The notes under the pieces: model-generated
The model's input: the letters and a program-made list of their open reading frames with translations, nothing else
Told to the model about the DNA's origin: nothing
Database searches by the model: none
Assembly (NCBI RefSeq): GCF_000243215.1
Contig: NZ_JH594596.1
Location: 2,378,392 to 2,442,391 of the forward strand
DNA length: 64,000 nt
Reading direction: 5' to 3'
DNA from: Odoribacter laneus YIT 12061
GTDB lineage: Bacteria > Bacteroidota > Bacteroidia > Bacteroidales > Marinifilaceae
Program-made: the position numbers and the translations under genes
In this document: one piece after another, positions 46,610-54,766 of the stretch
How positions within the stretch are numbered: the stretch's first letter is position 1
Layout of the letters: each line of letters begins with the position of its first letter

Positions 46610-47020
46610 TCAATTCTCACACGCTATAAAAACAGAGTCACAAGGAATTTCTGCCAATAGTTTCAACTCTTCAAGAGTCAGGAACTCTCTTTTGGCGTCC
46701 TCATCTTCCCTCTTATCGAGCAAGTCGTTAATGTCCTCTCGGATAAGTTTATCACGATAGCAAATCTTCAACAAATGTCGATAGGTTCCCCACCACTTAC
46801 TGCCTTTTGATTGGGCAAAGTTTCGGAAATATTCGAGGAAGTCAGCTTTCAGTTTATCCTTATCCAGGAATCCGTATTCCTCATTGATGATGGATTGTCT
46901 TCTGATTGCTTTTATACCTTCGGGCTTAATCTTAACCCCCTCCTTGTATTTGCGTTGTATTTCGTTTTTGGGCGATTGAAAGATATACCTCCCGAGCTAC
47001 TCTTTATATACGAGTTTCAT
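46610..47020 (-). pseudogene. Degenerate phage-type tyrosine integrase fragment
   Basis: Read on the minus strand, an ATG at 47020 opens MKLVYKE, then a TAG stop at 46997-46999, after which the same frame runs on as LGRYIFQSPKNEIQRKYKEG and SIINEEYGFLDKDKLKADF, with FLEYFRNFAQSKGSKWWGTY and REFLTLEELKLLAEIPCDS. This is the arm-binding and core-binding part of Bacteroides mobile-element integrases. Compared with intact relatives as I recall them, a stretch of the core-binding domain is missing between SKWWGTYRHLLK and ICYRDKLIRE. The whole catalytic domain is absent, the frame ending at 46610. It marks a dead mobile element. Confidence 0.75.
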
Positions 47021-47130
47021 TGTGCTACGACTGTATAGGGGAAGATAATACTCGGGAAATAGCAATTCCCATCCTCGCGAGATAAATTTGCTACATAATG
47101 TTACTTTTGGTACCCTATTAACTAATTTGA

Positions 47131-47304
47131 ATGTTTTCGAATACCTTGCCTATCTTATCCTTGGGGATTTTTAGGACACCAGCAAAATTTGAACTGTCAG
47201 GTCATCGGTCCAGACACATTAACGCAGCGCATAGAATAGTTTACCGTGTGGAGGACAATCGAATCATTGCAGTAGTTATTTCTATGCGCTATCCTTATAA
47301 ATAA
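47131..47304 (+). pseudogene. Remnant of a Txe/YoeB-type toxin gene
   Basis: A 57-codon frame from an ATG at 47131. The last ~42 residues read TPAKFELSGHRSRHINAAHR then IVYRVEDNRIIAVVISMRYP, which follows the C-terminal half of YoeB/Txe mRNA-cutting toxins (…WSRRI…HRLVY.VEDD…). The first 15 residues do not fit, so the 5' half is lost or frameshifted. No antitoxin is seen beside it. The last ending, RYPYK, differs from the usual RYHY, so activity is unlikely. Confidence 0.5.
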
Positions 47305-47305
47305 T

Positions 47306-47334
47306 AAAAACGGGAATTTGAAGTTTCCCGTTTT
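47306..47334 (-). terminator. Intrinsic terminator of purM
   Basis: On the minus strand AAAACGGGAA pairs with TTCCCGTTTT, followed by a T-rich tail ATTATTT. It also works in the plus direction as the end of the toxin remnant. Confidence 0.85.
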
Positions 47335-47370
47335 CGCTTATATGTAAAGTTTACGAATCAAACCTACCGT

Positions 47371-48549
47371 TCAGTATATGAATTTCCCGAATTCGCTGAT
47401 AATGGTAAGCTTATTTCCTTCTCCCTCATCGCTGTTGTAGCAACGGCCAATGAGCTGAGCATCGATATTAAAACTTTTTGAAATCGCAATAATTTCGGGA
47501 GCCAATTCTTCTTCCACATATATTTCCATACGGTGTCCCATATTAAAGACCTTATACATCTCTTCCCAGGGAGTACCGGATTGCTGTTGTATCAAGCGGA
47601 ACAAAGGAGGAATAGGGAAGAGATTGTCTTTTACAATATGCATATTTTCTACAAAATTCATCACTTTAGTCTGGGCCCCTCCGGAACAATGGATCATGCC
47701 ATGAATTTGATACCGATATTGATCCAGTATCTTTTTTATGACAGGGGCATATGTGCGGGTTGGCGATAAAACCAGTTTCCCGGCATTCAGTTCACTTCCC
47801 TCGACCGGATCAGTAAGCTTACATTGACCAGTATAGACGAGTTCTTCCGGAACATTGGCATCATAACTTTCCGGATATTTTCCAGCCAGATATTTGGCGA
47901 AAACATCATGCCGGGCTGAAGTCAATCCATTCGATCCCATGCCTCCATTGTACTCTTTTTCATAAGTAGCCTGTCCGTAAGAAGCCAATCCGACAATTAC
48001 ATCTCCGGCTTGTATACGGGCATTATCCACGACATCCGACCGTTTCATGCGGCAAGTCACAGTAGAGTCCACAATAATAGTACGTACCAAATCTCCGACA
48101 TCCGCCGTCTCTCCTCCTGTAGAATAAATACTGACGCCCAATTTCCGGTATTCTGCCAATAATTCTTCAGTACCGTTGATGATCGCAGCAATAACTTCTC
48201 CCGGAATTAAGTTTTTATTCCGGCCAATCGTCGAAGAAAGTAATATATTATCGACTGCTCCCACACAAAGCAGATCGTCAATATTCATAATCAAAGCATC
48301 TTGGGCAATTCCTTTCCATACCGAAAGATCCCCGGTTTCTTTCCAATACAGATAAGCCAGAGAGGATTTCGTACCAGCTCCATCCGCATGCATAATATTG
48401 CAGTACCCGGGATCACCTCCCAAATAATCGGGCACAATTTTGCAAAATGCTTTTGGAAAAATTCCCTTATCGATATTTTTGATAGCGTTGTGTACGTCTT
48501 CTTTGGAAGCCGACACTCCCCGTTTATTGTATCTTTCGTCTTTTCTCAT
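47371..48549 (-). CDS. purM: Phosphoribosylformylglycinamidine cyclo-ligase (AIR synthetase)
   Basis: The fifth step of purine synthesis, ATP-dependent ring closure to aminoimidazole ribonucleotide. The 392-residue product starts MRKDERYNKRGVSASKED. Within the chain are GGDPGYCNIMHADGAGTKS, MNIDDLLCVGA, the substrate region IYSTGGETADVGDLV, MIHCSGGAQTKV and VFNMGHRMEIYVEEE. This is the longer, Bacteroidetes type of PurM. The frame reaches 48618, but the ATG at 48549 gives the usual N-terminus. The terminator at 47306-47334 follows. Confidence 0.93.
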   Translation of the reverse strand: MRKDERYNKRGVSASKEDVHNAIKNIDKGIFPKAFCKIVPDYLGGDPGYCNIMHADGAGTKSSLAYLYWKETGDLSVWKGIAQDALIMNIDDLLCVGAVDNILLSSTIGRNKNLIPGEVIAAIINGTEELLAEYRKLGVSIYSTGGETADVGDLVRTIIVDSTVTCRMKRSDVVDNARIQAGDVIVGLASYGQATYEKEYNGGMGSNGLTSARHDVFAKYLAGKYPESYDANVPEELVYTGQCKLTDPVEGSELNAGKLVLSPTRTYAPVIKKILDQYRYQIHGMIHCSGGAQTKVMNFVENMHIVKDNLFPIPPLFRLIQQQSGTPWEEMYKVFNMGHRMEIYVEEELAPEIIAISKSFNIDAQLIGRCYNSDEGEGNKLTIISEFGKFIY

Positions 48550-48667
48550 GATATTGGTACTACTTAAAACCTTTTTTCTGAGCCTAAAAGGTTGCAACTT
48601 TCTATTTTGAACAGGCAAATTTATATAAAATATCGGTTATCGGAAACTGAAAATTCCAAACAAATCC

Positions 48668-48931
48668 TCAATGCCAGATCCGGTGAAAAATAGCATAAAG
48701 CCGCCACCAAATCAGAAATAACAAAGCCACCGTAATAATATAGGTCACCGCCACACTGGTATGTAAGAAATAACGGACAGTAAAAGCCAATCCTTCTACT
48801 CCGTTCCAAGGATTCAAACCCACCCAGGTGTACCGGAATTCTTCCGGCATTGAAGTCATTGACAGCACGCTAAAAGCAGCAATCAAAACCAGTAAGGAAA
48901 CAATAAAAGCTGTTTTATTGATATTTTTCAT
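48668..48931 (-). CDS. Small two-helix membrane protein of unknown function
   Basis: An 87-residue protein starting MKNINKTAFIVSLLVLIAA. It has two hydrophobic stretches (residues ~8-26 and ~57-78) with the loop MTSMPEEFRYTWVGLNPWNG between them. I do not recognise the family. It sits alone between purM and the tRNA genes, in an ordinary codon context, so it may well be real. Confidence 0.6.
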   Translation of the reverse strand: MKNINKTAFIVSLLVLIAAFSVLSMTSMPEEFRYTWVGLNPWNGVEGLAFTVRYFLHTSVAVTYIITVALLFLIWWRLYAIFHRIWH

Positions 48932-49041
48932 GAAATTGAATGAATGATTTATCTGCTACAAAGAAAGCGAATTTTCGGTTCAATCGGAAAGAATCAAACT
49001 TAAATATAAATTCAGGGAGCTTTCCTCTCGGAAAGCCGAAC

Positions 49042-49072
49042 AAAAAAAGCCACCTAAAACAGTGGCTTTTTT
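49042..49072 (-). terminator. Terminator of the tRNA-Asn pair
   Basis: On the minus strand GCCAC (stem) pairs with GTGGC and is followed by seven T. It is placed 2-5 bases after the second tRNA in transcription order. Confidence 0.85.
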
Positions 49073-49076
49073 ACTG

Positions 49077-49150
49077 CTCCTCAGGTAGGACTTGAACCTA
49101 CGACCTACGGATTAACAGTCCGCCGCTCTAACCAACTGAGCTACTGAGGA
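49077..49150 (-). tRNA. tRNA-Asn (anticodon GTT), no encoded CCA
   Basis: The minus strand folds as a tRNA: acceptor TCCTCAG/CTGAGGA, D-arm AGCTCAGTTGGTTAGAGC, anticodon loop with GTT in GGACTGTTAATCC, T-arm GTAGGTTCAAGTCCTAC and discriminator G. The 3' end is followed by CAG, so CCA is added later. It is the second copy to be transcribed. Confidence 0.95.
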
Positions 49151-49184
49151 ATTAAATAAAAGAACTTCAAGGCAATTGTTCGCC

Positions 49185-49261
49185 TGGCTCCTCAGGTAGG
49201 ACTTGAACCTACGACCTACGGATTAACAGTCCGCCGCTCTAACCAACTGAGCTACTGAGGA
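49185..49261 (-). tRNA. tRNA-Asn (anticodon GTT), CCA encoded
   Basis: The tRNA body looks identical to the neighbouring copy, but the 3' CCA is encoded (TGG on the plus strand at 49185-49187). It is the first copy after the promoter at 49282-49312. Both read the Asn codons that the asnA attenuator counts. Confidence 0.95.
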
Positions 49262-49281
49262 ATTTTTCTCAAAAAGCGTTG

Positions 49282-49312
49282 CAAAGATAGTCTTTTTTTT
49301 GATAGCTGCAAA
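49282..49312 (-). promoter_or_regulatory. Promoter of the tRNA-Asn pair
   Basis: TTTG (minus strand, 49309-49312), exactly 19 bases, then TATCTTTG (49282-49289). This is the best match to the Bacteroidetes promoter in the window. The tRNA starts about 20 bases downstream. Confidence 0.88.
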
Positions 49313-49510
49313 ATTTCGTTACAAAAAATATGAGAATAAAAAGTAAATTTAGACATTAAAAACAGGATCGGAGTGTAAAAAACAAATCGTTAATAGGTTA
49401 AAGCGTATAAATGTTTAAAAAAGTGGAAATAACGAAGAAATAGTTTAAGTTTGCATACCTTCTCACCCCAGTCAGGCAAGAATGGAATGGTATAAAAATG
49501 TGATTTTTAA

Positions 49511-49864
49511 ATGAGAAAAGAGATGAACTATTTTAAAGAAGTGAACGTAGCCGTTACCGTATGCGACAAAGAAGGGAAAATCATCGATATGAATGATAAA
49601 TCCCGTAAAACCTTTATTAAGCCGGGACAAGCAGAATTAATCGGTAAAAATGTGTTAGACTGCCATCCGGAACCAGCTCATTCTCTATTAGCAGATATGC
49701 TTATACATCCCCGTACGAATGTGTATACGATTGAAAAAAACGGAATCAAAAAACTGATTTATCAAACGCCCTGGTACGAAAATGGGGAATATCAGGGATT
49801 TATGGAATTATCCATGGAGATTCCGATGGAAATGCCTCATAAAGTCAGAAAACCGAATCCCTAA
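49511..49864 (+). CDS. Small PAS-domain protein
   Basis: A 117-residue single PAS domain with nothing attached. It starts MRKEMNYFKEVNVAVTVCDK; family pattern includes EGKIIDMNDKSRKTF, ELIGKNVLDCHPEPA and KLIYQTPWYENGEYQGFMEL. It may sense a small ligand or redox state and signal by binding a partner, but no kinase or output domain is present. A TAAGTTTG -7 box lies at 49446-49453. It converges on the sialidase gene with 29 bases between. Confidence 0.85.
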   Translation: MRKEMNYFKEVNVAVTVCDKEGKIIDMNDKSRKTFIKPGQAELIGKNVLDCHPEPAHSLLADMLIHPRTNVYTIEKNGIKKLIYQTPWYENGEYQGFMELSMEIPMEMPHKVRKPNP

Positions 49865-49893
49865 AAGGAACAGGTTTTCTGTTATAGAAAGAA

Positions 49894-51447
49894 TCAATGT
49901 TTTTCAGCCAGGATTTCCTCCAGGTCCAATTGCTGAAAATACAGTTCTCCTGCCCCTTCATAGATTACTCCCAACCGACCGGGAGTAATTTGCGTCAGAC
50001 AGGAATAACCATAACTTCCCGGTTCATATACGAGTCGATGATATTTTTCAGGCCAGGTTTTCCCTTCATCCAAACTCAATTTCAAAGTGGAATGGGTACG
50101 ATTAAGCGTATCCGCAGGATTAAAAAAGGCTAAACCCTGCCGGCCATCCTGCAACCGAATCCGTATCAAGCTAGCCTGGCAAACAGGCTCCGGTAAAGCA
50201 GAACGAGAAGAACTATGCTCTTCCCAAGTCTTTCCCCAATCTCTAGTAACGGCAACCGCACGGGAACCGCCTCTATCATCCCGCATATTCAGCATCAAGC
50301 TTCCGTCCTCCAATTCCACCACCTGGGCTTCCGTCGTTTTACTCCGTGCCCCCGTTCCCATATGCCAACTCTTTCCTTTATCTTTACTATAAAGAATGGT
50401 AGAATGCGGTATCTGTTTTTTATCCTTAAACTGTGCAGCAAACACCAATGTTCCTGTTTTTGTCGTAATCCCCATTCCCGGGCCGTTAAAACACAGATAC
50501 CATTCCGGATTTTTAACCTGAGAAGTAATATTGATCGGTTCCGCCCAAGTTTCCCCTTCATCATCACTATAAGTCAAAAGCAACTGCCCGGTTTTATCCG
50601 GCGTAGTGCCGGGTTGGGAAGCCCACCAAGCCCGCTTTCCAGGCTTTCCGTGTAACCACAAAGCTGCAATCCAAATCCGCCCGGTTTCGGGGTCAACTAA
50701 AATAGCAGGATCTCCCACTCCATTTTCTTTTTCAGGCCTCTCTCCCCATTGTCCCCTATCTATCGCTTTTTGCATGGGCAACCACGTCCGGCCACCGTCC
50801 ACACTACGGCTGACACCGACATCAATGTCTTCCTGAAGGTCCAAAGAGTTATTATGACGCATATCATACACGGCTATCAAAGTTCCTTTGGGAGTACACA
50901 CCAATCCCGGTATACGGTAGGTATGGACGCCATCGTCCCCTCTTTTACGAACCGCTTGCCCCACCGCCGAAGGCAGCAAAGGGAAAGGCGTACTTATCTT
51001 TGCCCGGGCGTCGGCAAATAAAACTTCCACACACTGCATATTTATCCGATCCGTAAGTTTCGCCTGATCCGACAATTCTATAGCCACCCAGAAATGGTTT
51101 TTCCCAGGCTTCAGGATTTGACGCCCTTCAAATTCAGAATGGGAAATTATTTGCTGAGTACGACCGAACAAGACGACAGGGTTGAATTTTTCAGACAGAC
51201 CCGTAAAAAACACATTTATCCTTTCAACGGCCTCCGGATTCGTGGTTCCTTCGGCAGATAAAACCAATTTATTTAACTCTATTTCCTGTTCCGTAGGGTT
51301 ATCAATCTCGATATGAAGAACCGGATTCTCTGTTTTTCCGATAAACACGGGAGTAACTGTCTTCGAAAGCTGTACAGGGATCAGCACTTCCGAACGAGTA
51401 CATCCTCCAAATATTCCCAACAAAAGTAAAAAGCTAAAAATTCTCAT
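49894..51447 (-). CDS. Exo-alpha-sialidase (GH33), lipoprotein
   Basis: Cuts terminal sialic acid from host or dietary glycans. The 517-residue protein starts MRIFSFLLLLGIFGGC (lipobox), then an N-terminal beta-sandwich (about residues 20-150), then the six-blade propeller. The RIP motif is TYRIPGL near residue 182. Five Asp-boxes (SxDxGxTW) are visible: SVDGGRTW, SDDEGETW, SKDKGKSW, TRDWGKTW and SLDEGKTW. A catalytic arginine, acid/base and Tyr-Glu pair are expected but were not all pinned. The lipoprotein signal places it at the cell surface or periplasm. No sialic-acid uptake genes lie beside it. Confidence 0.94.
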   Translation of the reverse strand: MRIFSFLLLLGIFGGCTRSEVLIPVQLSKTVTPVFIGKTENPVLHIEIDNPTEQEIELNKLVLSAEGTTNPEAVERINVFFTGLSEKFNPVVLFGRTQQIISHSEFEGRQILKPGKNHFWVAIELSDQAKLTDRINMQCVEVLFADARAKISTPFPLLPSAVGQAVRKRGDDGVHTYRIPGLVCTPKGTLIAVYDMRHNNSLDLQEDIDVGVSRSVDGGRTWLPMQKAIDRGQWGERPEKENGVGDPAILVDPETGRIWIAALWLHGKPGKRAWWASQPGTTPDKTGQLLLTYSDDEGETWAEPINITSQVKNPEWYLCFNGPGMGITTKTGTLVFAAQFKDKKQIPHSTILYSKDKGKSWHMGTGARSKTTEAQVVELEDGSLMLNMRDDRGGSRAVAVTRDWGKTWEEHSSSRSALPEPVCQASLIRIRLQDGRQGLAFFNPADTLNRTHSTLKLSLDEGKTWPEKYHRLVYEPGSYGYSCLTQITPGRLGVIYEGAGELYFQQLDLEEILAEKH

Positions 51448-51530
51448 AGAAGTTATTTTGGATCTATTCTATATAATAATATCCAAATATAATGAATTGT
51501 TAAAAGAAGGCAAAAATCAAACGAAAACTT

Positions 51531-52577
51531 TTAAAGTTCTGGAAGAATATCTTCCCTTTCACGAAAAAGCTCTTTTTGTTTTACAAAAGCAATCAGTTGT
51601 TCAAAAGAAGTGAAGGTCTTTTTAATCTGATTATTTTCCCATAAACGAAATGCATGAGGTGAGCATGCTTCGAGTACTAAAGTTGCTTGTTCTTCCAATT
51701 GGAACCCGTTTCTTGTCAAAGCATTTTGTGTCCAGAAAAATAACTCACCTTCTGCTTTTAAGGTTATTTTTTTACCTTCCCGTTTTTGAGGACGAAAGTT
51801 TCCATTTTTCCGGTCAAATATAATTTCGTTACGGGCAAAAAATTGATTGATTTCTCCGGAAAAGACCAGATCTTCCGTCGCGCCACAGACCAAACCTTTG
51901 TCGCGGGATAAAAGCCATAAACGATCTCCGAGCAGCAAAGCCTGTTCCAGATCATGGGTAGACAAAAGTACGGTTTTTCCTTTTTTCTCTGCCAACTCAT
52001 GCAATAAATCCATCATTTCAATCCGGCTCACCACATCCAGGAAAGCAGTAGGTTCATCTAATAACAACAAAGGACACTCTTGAGCCAGAGCTTTAGCAAT
52101 CATCACCTTTTGCCGTTCACCATCCGAGAGCTCAGCCACATAACTTCCCGCTTTAAAAGCGACGCCCACAGCGTCAAGCGATTGGTATACAATCTCTTCA
52201 TCTCTTTTCTGCAAACGTCCAAAAAAACCCGTATGCGGATGTCTACCCAGGGAGACTAAATCAAATACGGTCAAACCTCCTGCCATTGTCCGATCGGTCA
52301 AGACCAGCCCGATTTTACGGGAAATTTCTTTCTCTGTATAAGTAGTAAAAGAGCGTCCTTCCAGAAAAATATCACCCGTAAGAGGAGCTTGAGTCCCTCC
52401 CAAGGTTCGCAATAAAGTAGACTTCCCTGCTCCATTGGGTCCCAACAAGCAGGTCAGCTCCCCTTGCCGGAGTGCAAAAGAAAGCCCTGTATGAACTTTT
52501 TTCACTTTCCGCCCCTGCCGATAGCCAATCGTCAAGTTCCGGGCTTGTATCATAATATCACTCCTCATATCAGCCAT
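51531..52577 (-). CDS. btuD: Cobalamin ABC transporter ATPase (BtuD)
   Basis: A 348-residue ABC ATPase of the FecE/BtuD group. It has Walker A GPNGAGKSTLLRTL, signature SDGERQKV, Walker B PLLLLDEPT and the switch histidine in LLSTHDL. About 90 residues follow the ATPase core, which is an unusual tail. It drives the permease encoded 15 bases upstream. Placing it in the riboswitch-headed btuB operon supports cobalamin as substrate. The alternative is a heme or siderophore system, which the riboswitch argues against. Confidence 0.88.
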   Translation of the reverse strand: MADMRSDIMIQARNLTIGYRQGRKVKKVHTGLSFALRQGELTCLLGPNGAGKSTLLRTLGGTQAPLTGDIFLEGRSFTTYTEKEISRKIGLVLTDRTMAGGLTVFDLVSLGRHPHTGFFGRLQKRDEEIVYQSLDAVGVAFKAGSYVAELSDGERQKVMIAKALAQECPLLLLDEPTAFLDVVSRIEMMDLLHELAEKKGKTVLLSTHDLEQALLLGDRLWLLSRDKGLVCGATEDLVFSGEINQFFARNEIIFDRKNGNFRPQKREGKKITLKAEGELFFWTQNALTRNGFQLEEQATLVLEACSPHAFRLWENNQIKKTFTSFEQLIAFVKQKELFREREDILPEL

Positions 52578-52592
52578 TAATTCTTAGAGAAT

Positions 52593-53624
52593 TCAATTAA
52601 AATATTGTATTTTCTTCTGGTTTACAATAACATAAATAATCACCGGAGCTCCTAATACCGGCGTAATGGCATTGAGCGGAATTACTCCCGTCGCTCCCGG
52701 CAGGACACTGATCAGATTACACAAAAGTGCTATACCGGCTCCCCACAGCAGCGTCAAAGGCAATAAATACTTGTGATTCGAAGAACGTAGCATCAAACGG
52801 GCAATATGAGGAACAGCCAAACCAATAAAGGCAATCGGACCGCAAAAAGCGGTCGTTACGGCCGTCAATATACCAGTACTTACCAACAATAAAATCCGCA
52901 CCCTTTTTACATTTATCCCCAGATTTTCAGCATAACGCTCTCCCAATAAAAGTGCATTTAAAGGTTTTATCAATAATACAGCCAATACAAGTCCCCCGGT
53001 CAACAACAAACAGAATAGGGGTAATTGAGTCAGAGAAATTCCGGAAAAATCTCCCATCCCCCACATGGTATAAGAAAAAACGCCTTCAGCTGTAGAAAAA
53101 AAGTTCAGCAAAGAAATTAAGGAAGAAGTGAGATAGCCGATCATAATACCGATAATGAGCAACATCACATTACTTCGAACCAAGGTAGAGAAAAATATAA
53201 TTAATCCCAAAACAGCTGTAGCCCCTGCAAAAGCTGCAATAATAACGGCAATATATCCGGAAAAAGAAAGCCCGGCAGAAAAATTTCCCACTGTTCCTCC
53301 AAATAACAACATAACCAAAGCTACGCCCAAACTAGCCCCCGAATCTATGCCTAAAATAGAAGGACCCGCCAAGGGATTTGCAAAAAGAGTCTGTAACAAT
53401 AAACCCGATACGGCCAGTGCAGCCCCGGCAAACAAAGCCGTAACAGCCTGTGGTAAACGGGTTTGCAATACGATAAAAGCCCAGGAGGTTTTCTCCGCCT
53501 CTTCTCCCATCAGGATACGAACGACTGCACGAAAAGGGATATCCACAGAACCGATAAAAAGACAGCTCGTGAATAAAATAGCTATTATCAATAGCGGAAG
53601 CCAGATCATCCTGCGTTTCACCAT
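52593..53624 (-). CDS. btuC: Cobalamin ABC transporter permease (BtuC/FecCD family)
   Basis: A 343-residue inner-membrane permease with about 10 helices. Family marks are RLPQAVTALFAGAALAVSGL, QTLFANPLAGPSILGIDSGA, the coupling region AENLGINVKRVRILLL and AFCGPIAFIGLAVPHIARLM near the C-terminus. It accepts cobalamin from BtuF. It lies between btuF (11 bases) and btuD (15 bases). Confidence 0.9.
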   Translation of the reverse strand: MVKRRMIWLPLLIIAILFTSCLFIGSVDIPFRAVVRILMGEEAEKTSWAFIVLQTRLPQAVTALFAGAALAVSGLLLQTLFANPLAGPSILGIDSGASLGVALVMLLFGGTVGNFSAGLSFSGYIAVIIAAFAGATAVLGLIIFFSTLVRSNVMLLIIGIMIGYLTSSLISLLNFFSTAEGVFSYTMWGMGDFSGISLTQLPLFCLLLTGGLVLAVLLIKPLNALLLGERYAENLGINVKRVRILLLVSTGILTAVTTAFCGPIAFIGLAVPHIARLMLRSSNHKYLLPLTLLWGAGIALLCNLISVLPGATGVIPLNAITPVLGAPVIIYVIVNQKKIQYFN

Positions 53625-53635
53625 CTTATAACTGT

Positions 53636-54766
53636 TTAATTTTCCATGGCTTTGTAATATCTCAACTGATGTTCAGGCAATAATTCCGGATGAAAAATTG
53701 CAACCAAATCTTTCAATAAATAATCCGGATGGACCGGTACTTCTTCGTAATAGGAAACTTCAGCCGTATTACAAGTATAGATACGCCGATTTTTATAAGC
53801 TGCAAATTTTGAATAAGGTGCATATTCTTTTTTCAGATCTTCATAGCTCATATCCCGGGGACGGTTGTATTTAATCAACCAAAAATCAGCATCTCCGTAT
53901 TTTTCAAAAACCGTTTCAAAAGGCCATCCCACACTGCCAACCTGCTGATCTATCTCTTTTCCGACAGTTGCGCCGGCATCTTCCAAAAAATGGGCCATAT
54001 AACTTTTACCTCCCGGCAAATACCATACGGCACCGTACTTTTTTTCCGTTACGACAGAGGGACGTTCCTTCACCTGTTGCGTCAGTGCTTTGATTTCCTC
54101 ATAGGCTTTTACCGTTTGCCAGAAAAGAGAATCTGCACTCTCTTCTTTACCAAAAAACAGAGCCTGAAAACGGATCCATTCCGCCCGGCCTAAAGGCGTT
54201 GGTTCCATATAATCGACACATTTTATCTGAGGAATACCCGTCTTTTCCACTCGTCCGTAAGGAGCATTACTCAAAGGAGAGGTGATCATAGCATCCGGAG
54301 CCAGCTCTATCAACCGCTCTACATCAGGCGCCCCCGCTTCCCCGATATCTACGATCTTCCCATTCGCTACTCCCTGTTTTACAAAATCCAGATCGATATA
54401 ACGGGATTCACACACCCCCACCAACAGATCCCGCACCCCCAGTAATTCCAATACGCCACAATGCACAGAAGTAGCTACCACTACCCGTTGCAAGGGAGTA
54501 CGAATAAGGATTCCTTCAGGCAACCGGACAGGCAAAGCTTTGTCTTTTCCGACAAGCACATACCTCTGCAAATAACGGGTCGTATCCCAAGGATCCCGGA
54601 TTTTTATTTCCGTATAATCGGACGTACGGTTTACGGTATAACCGGTGGCATAATATACCTGATATTCTTGGACCGTAGTCGGCTCTTTGGACAGAGATTG
54701 GTTGTTTTGCCGGCAAGACGCCAGCAGAACAACCAGTCCCATTCCGAAATAGAGACAAGCCTTCAT
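53636..54766 (-). CDS. btuF: Cobalamin-binding lipoprotein (BtuF-like)
   Basis: A 376-residue periplasmic-binding lipoprotein. The signal ends with VLLASC near residue 18. The body has the two-lobed helical-backbone fold of iron/B12 binding proteins, with VVATSVHCGVLELLGVRDLLVG, the DVERLIELAPDAMIT motif, and GSVGWPFETVFEKYGDADFWL. Its ATG overlaps the stop of the preceding gene by one base (TAATG), a sign of translational coupling. It carries cobalamin from the outer membrane to BtuC. Confidence 0.85.
   Translation of the reverse strand: MKACLYFGMGLVVLLASCRQNNQSLSKEPTTVQEYQVYYATGYTVNRTSDYTEIKIRDPWDTTRYLQRYVLVGKDKALPVRLPEGILIRTPLQRVVVATSVHCGVLELLGVRDLLVGVCESRYIDLDFVKQGVANGKIVDIGEAGAPDVERLIELAPDAMITSPLSNAPYGRVEKTGIPQIKCVDYMEPTPLGRAEWIRFQALFFGKEESADSLFWQTVKAYEEIKALTQQVKERPSVVTEKKYGAVWYLPGGKSYMAHFLEDAGATVGKEIDQQVGSVGWPFETVFEKYGDADFWLIKYNRPRDMSYEDLKKEYAPYSKFAAYKNRRIYTCNTAEVSYYEEVPVHPDYLLKDLVAIFHPELLPEHQLRYYKAMEN

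Larger units (their letters stand above)
46421..47370. other. Accessory island with mobile-element debris
   Basis: This 950-base stretch between the AAA ATPase and purM holds no intact gene. It contains the integrase fragment, the toxin remnant and the purM terminator. Together with the ATPase gene it looks like the trace of an old insertion between two housekeeping genes. Confidence 0.6.
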
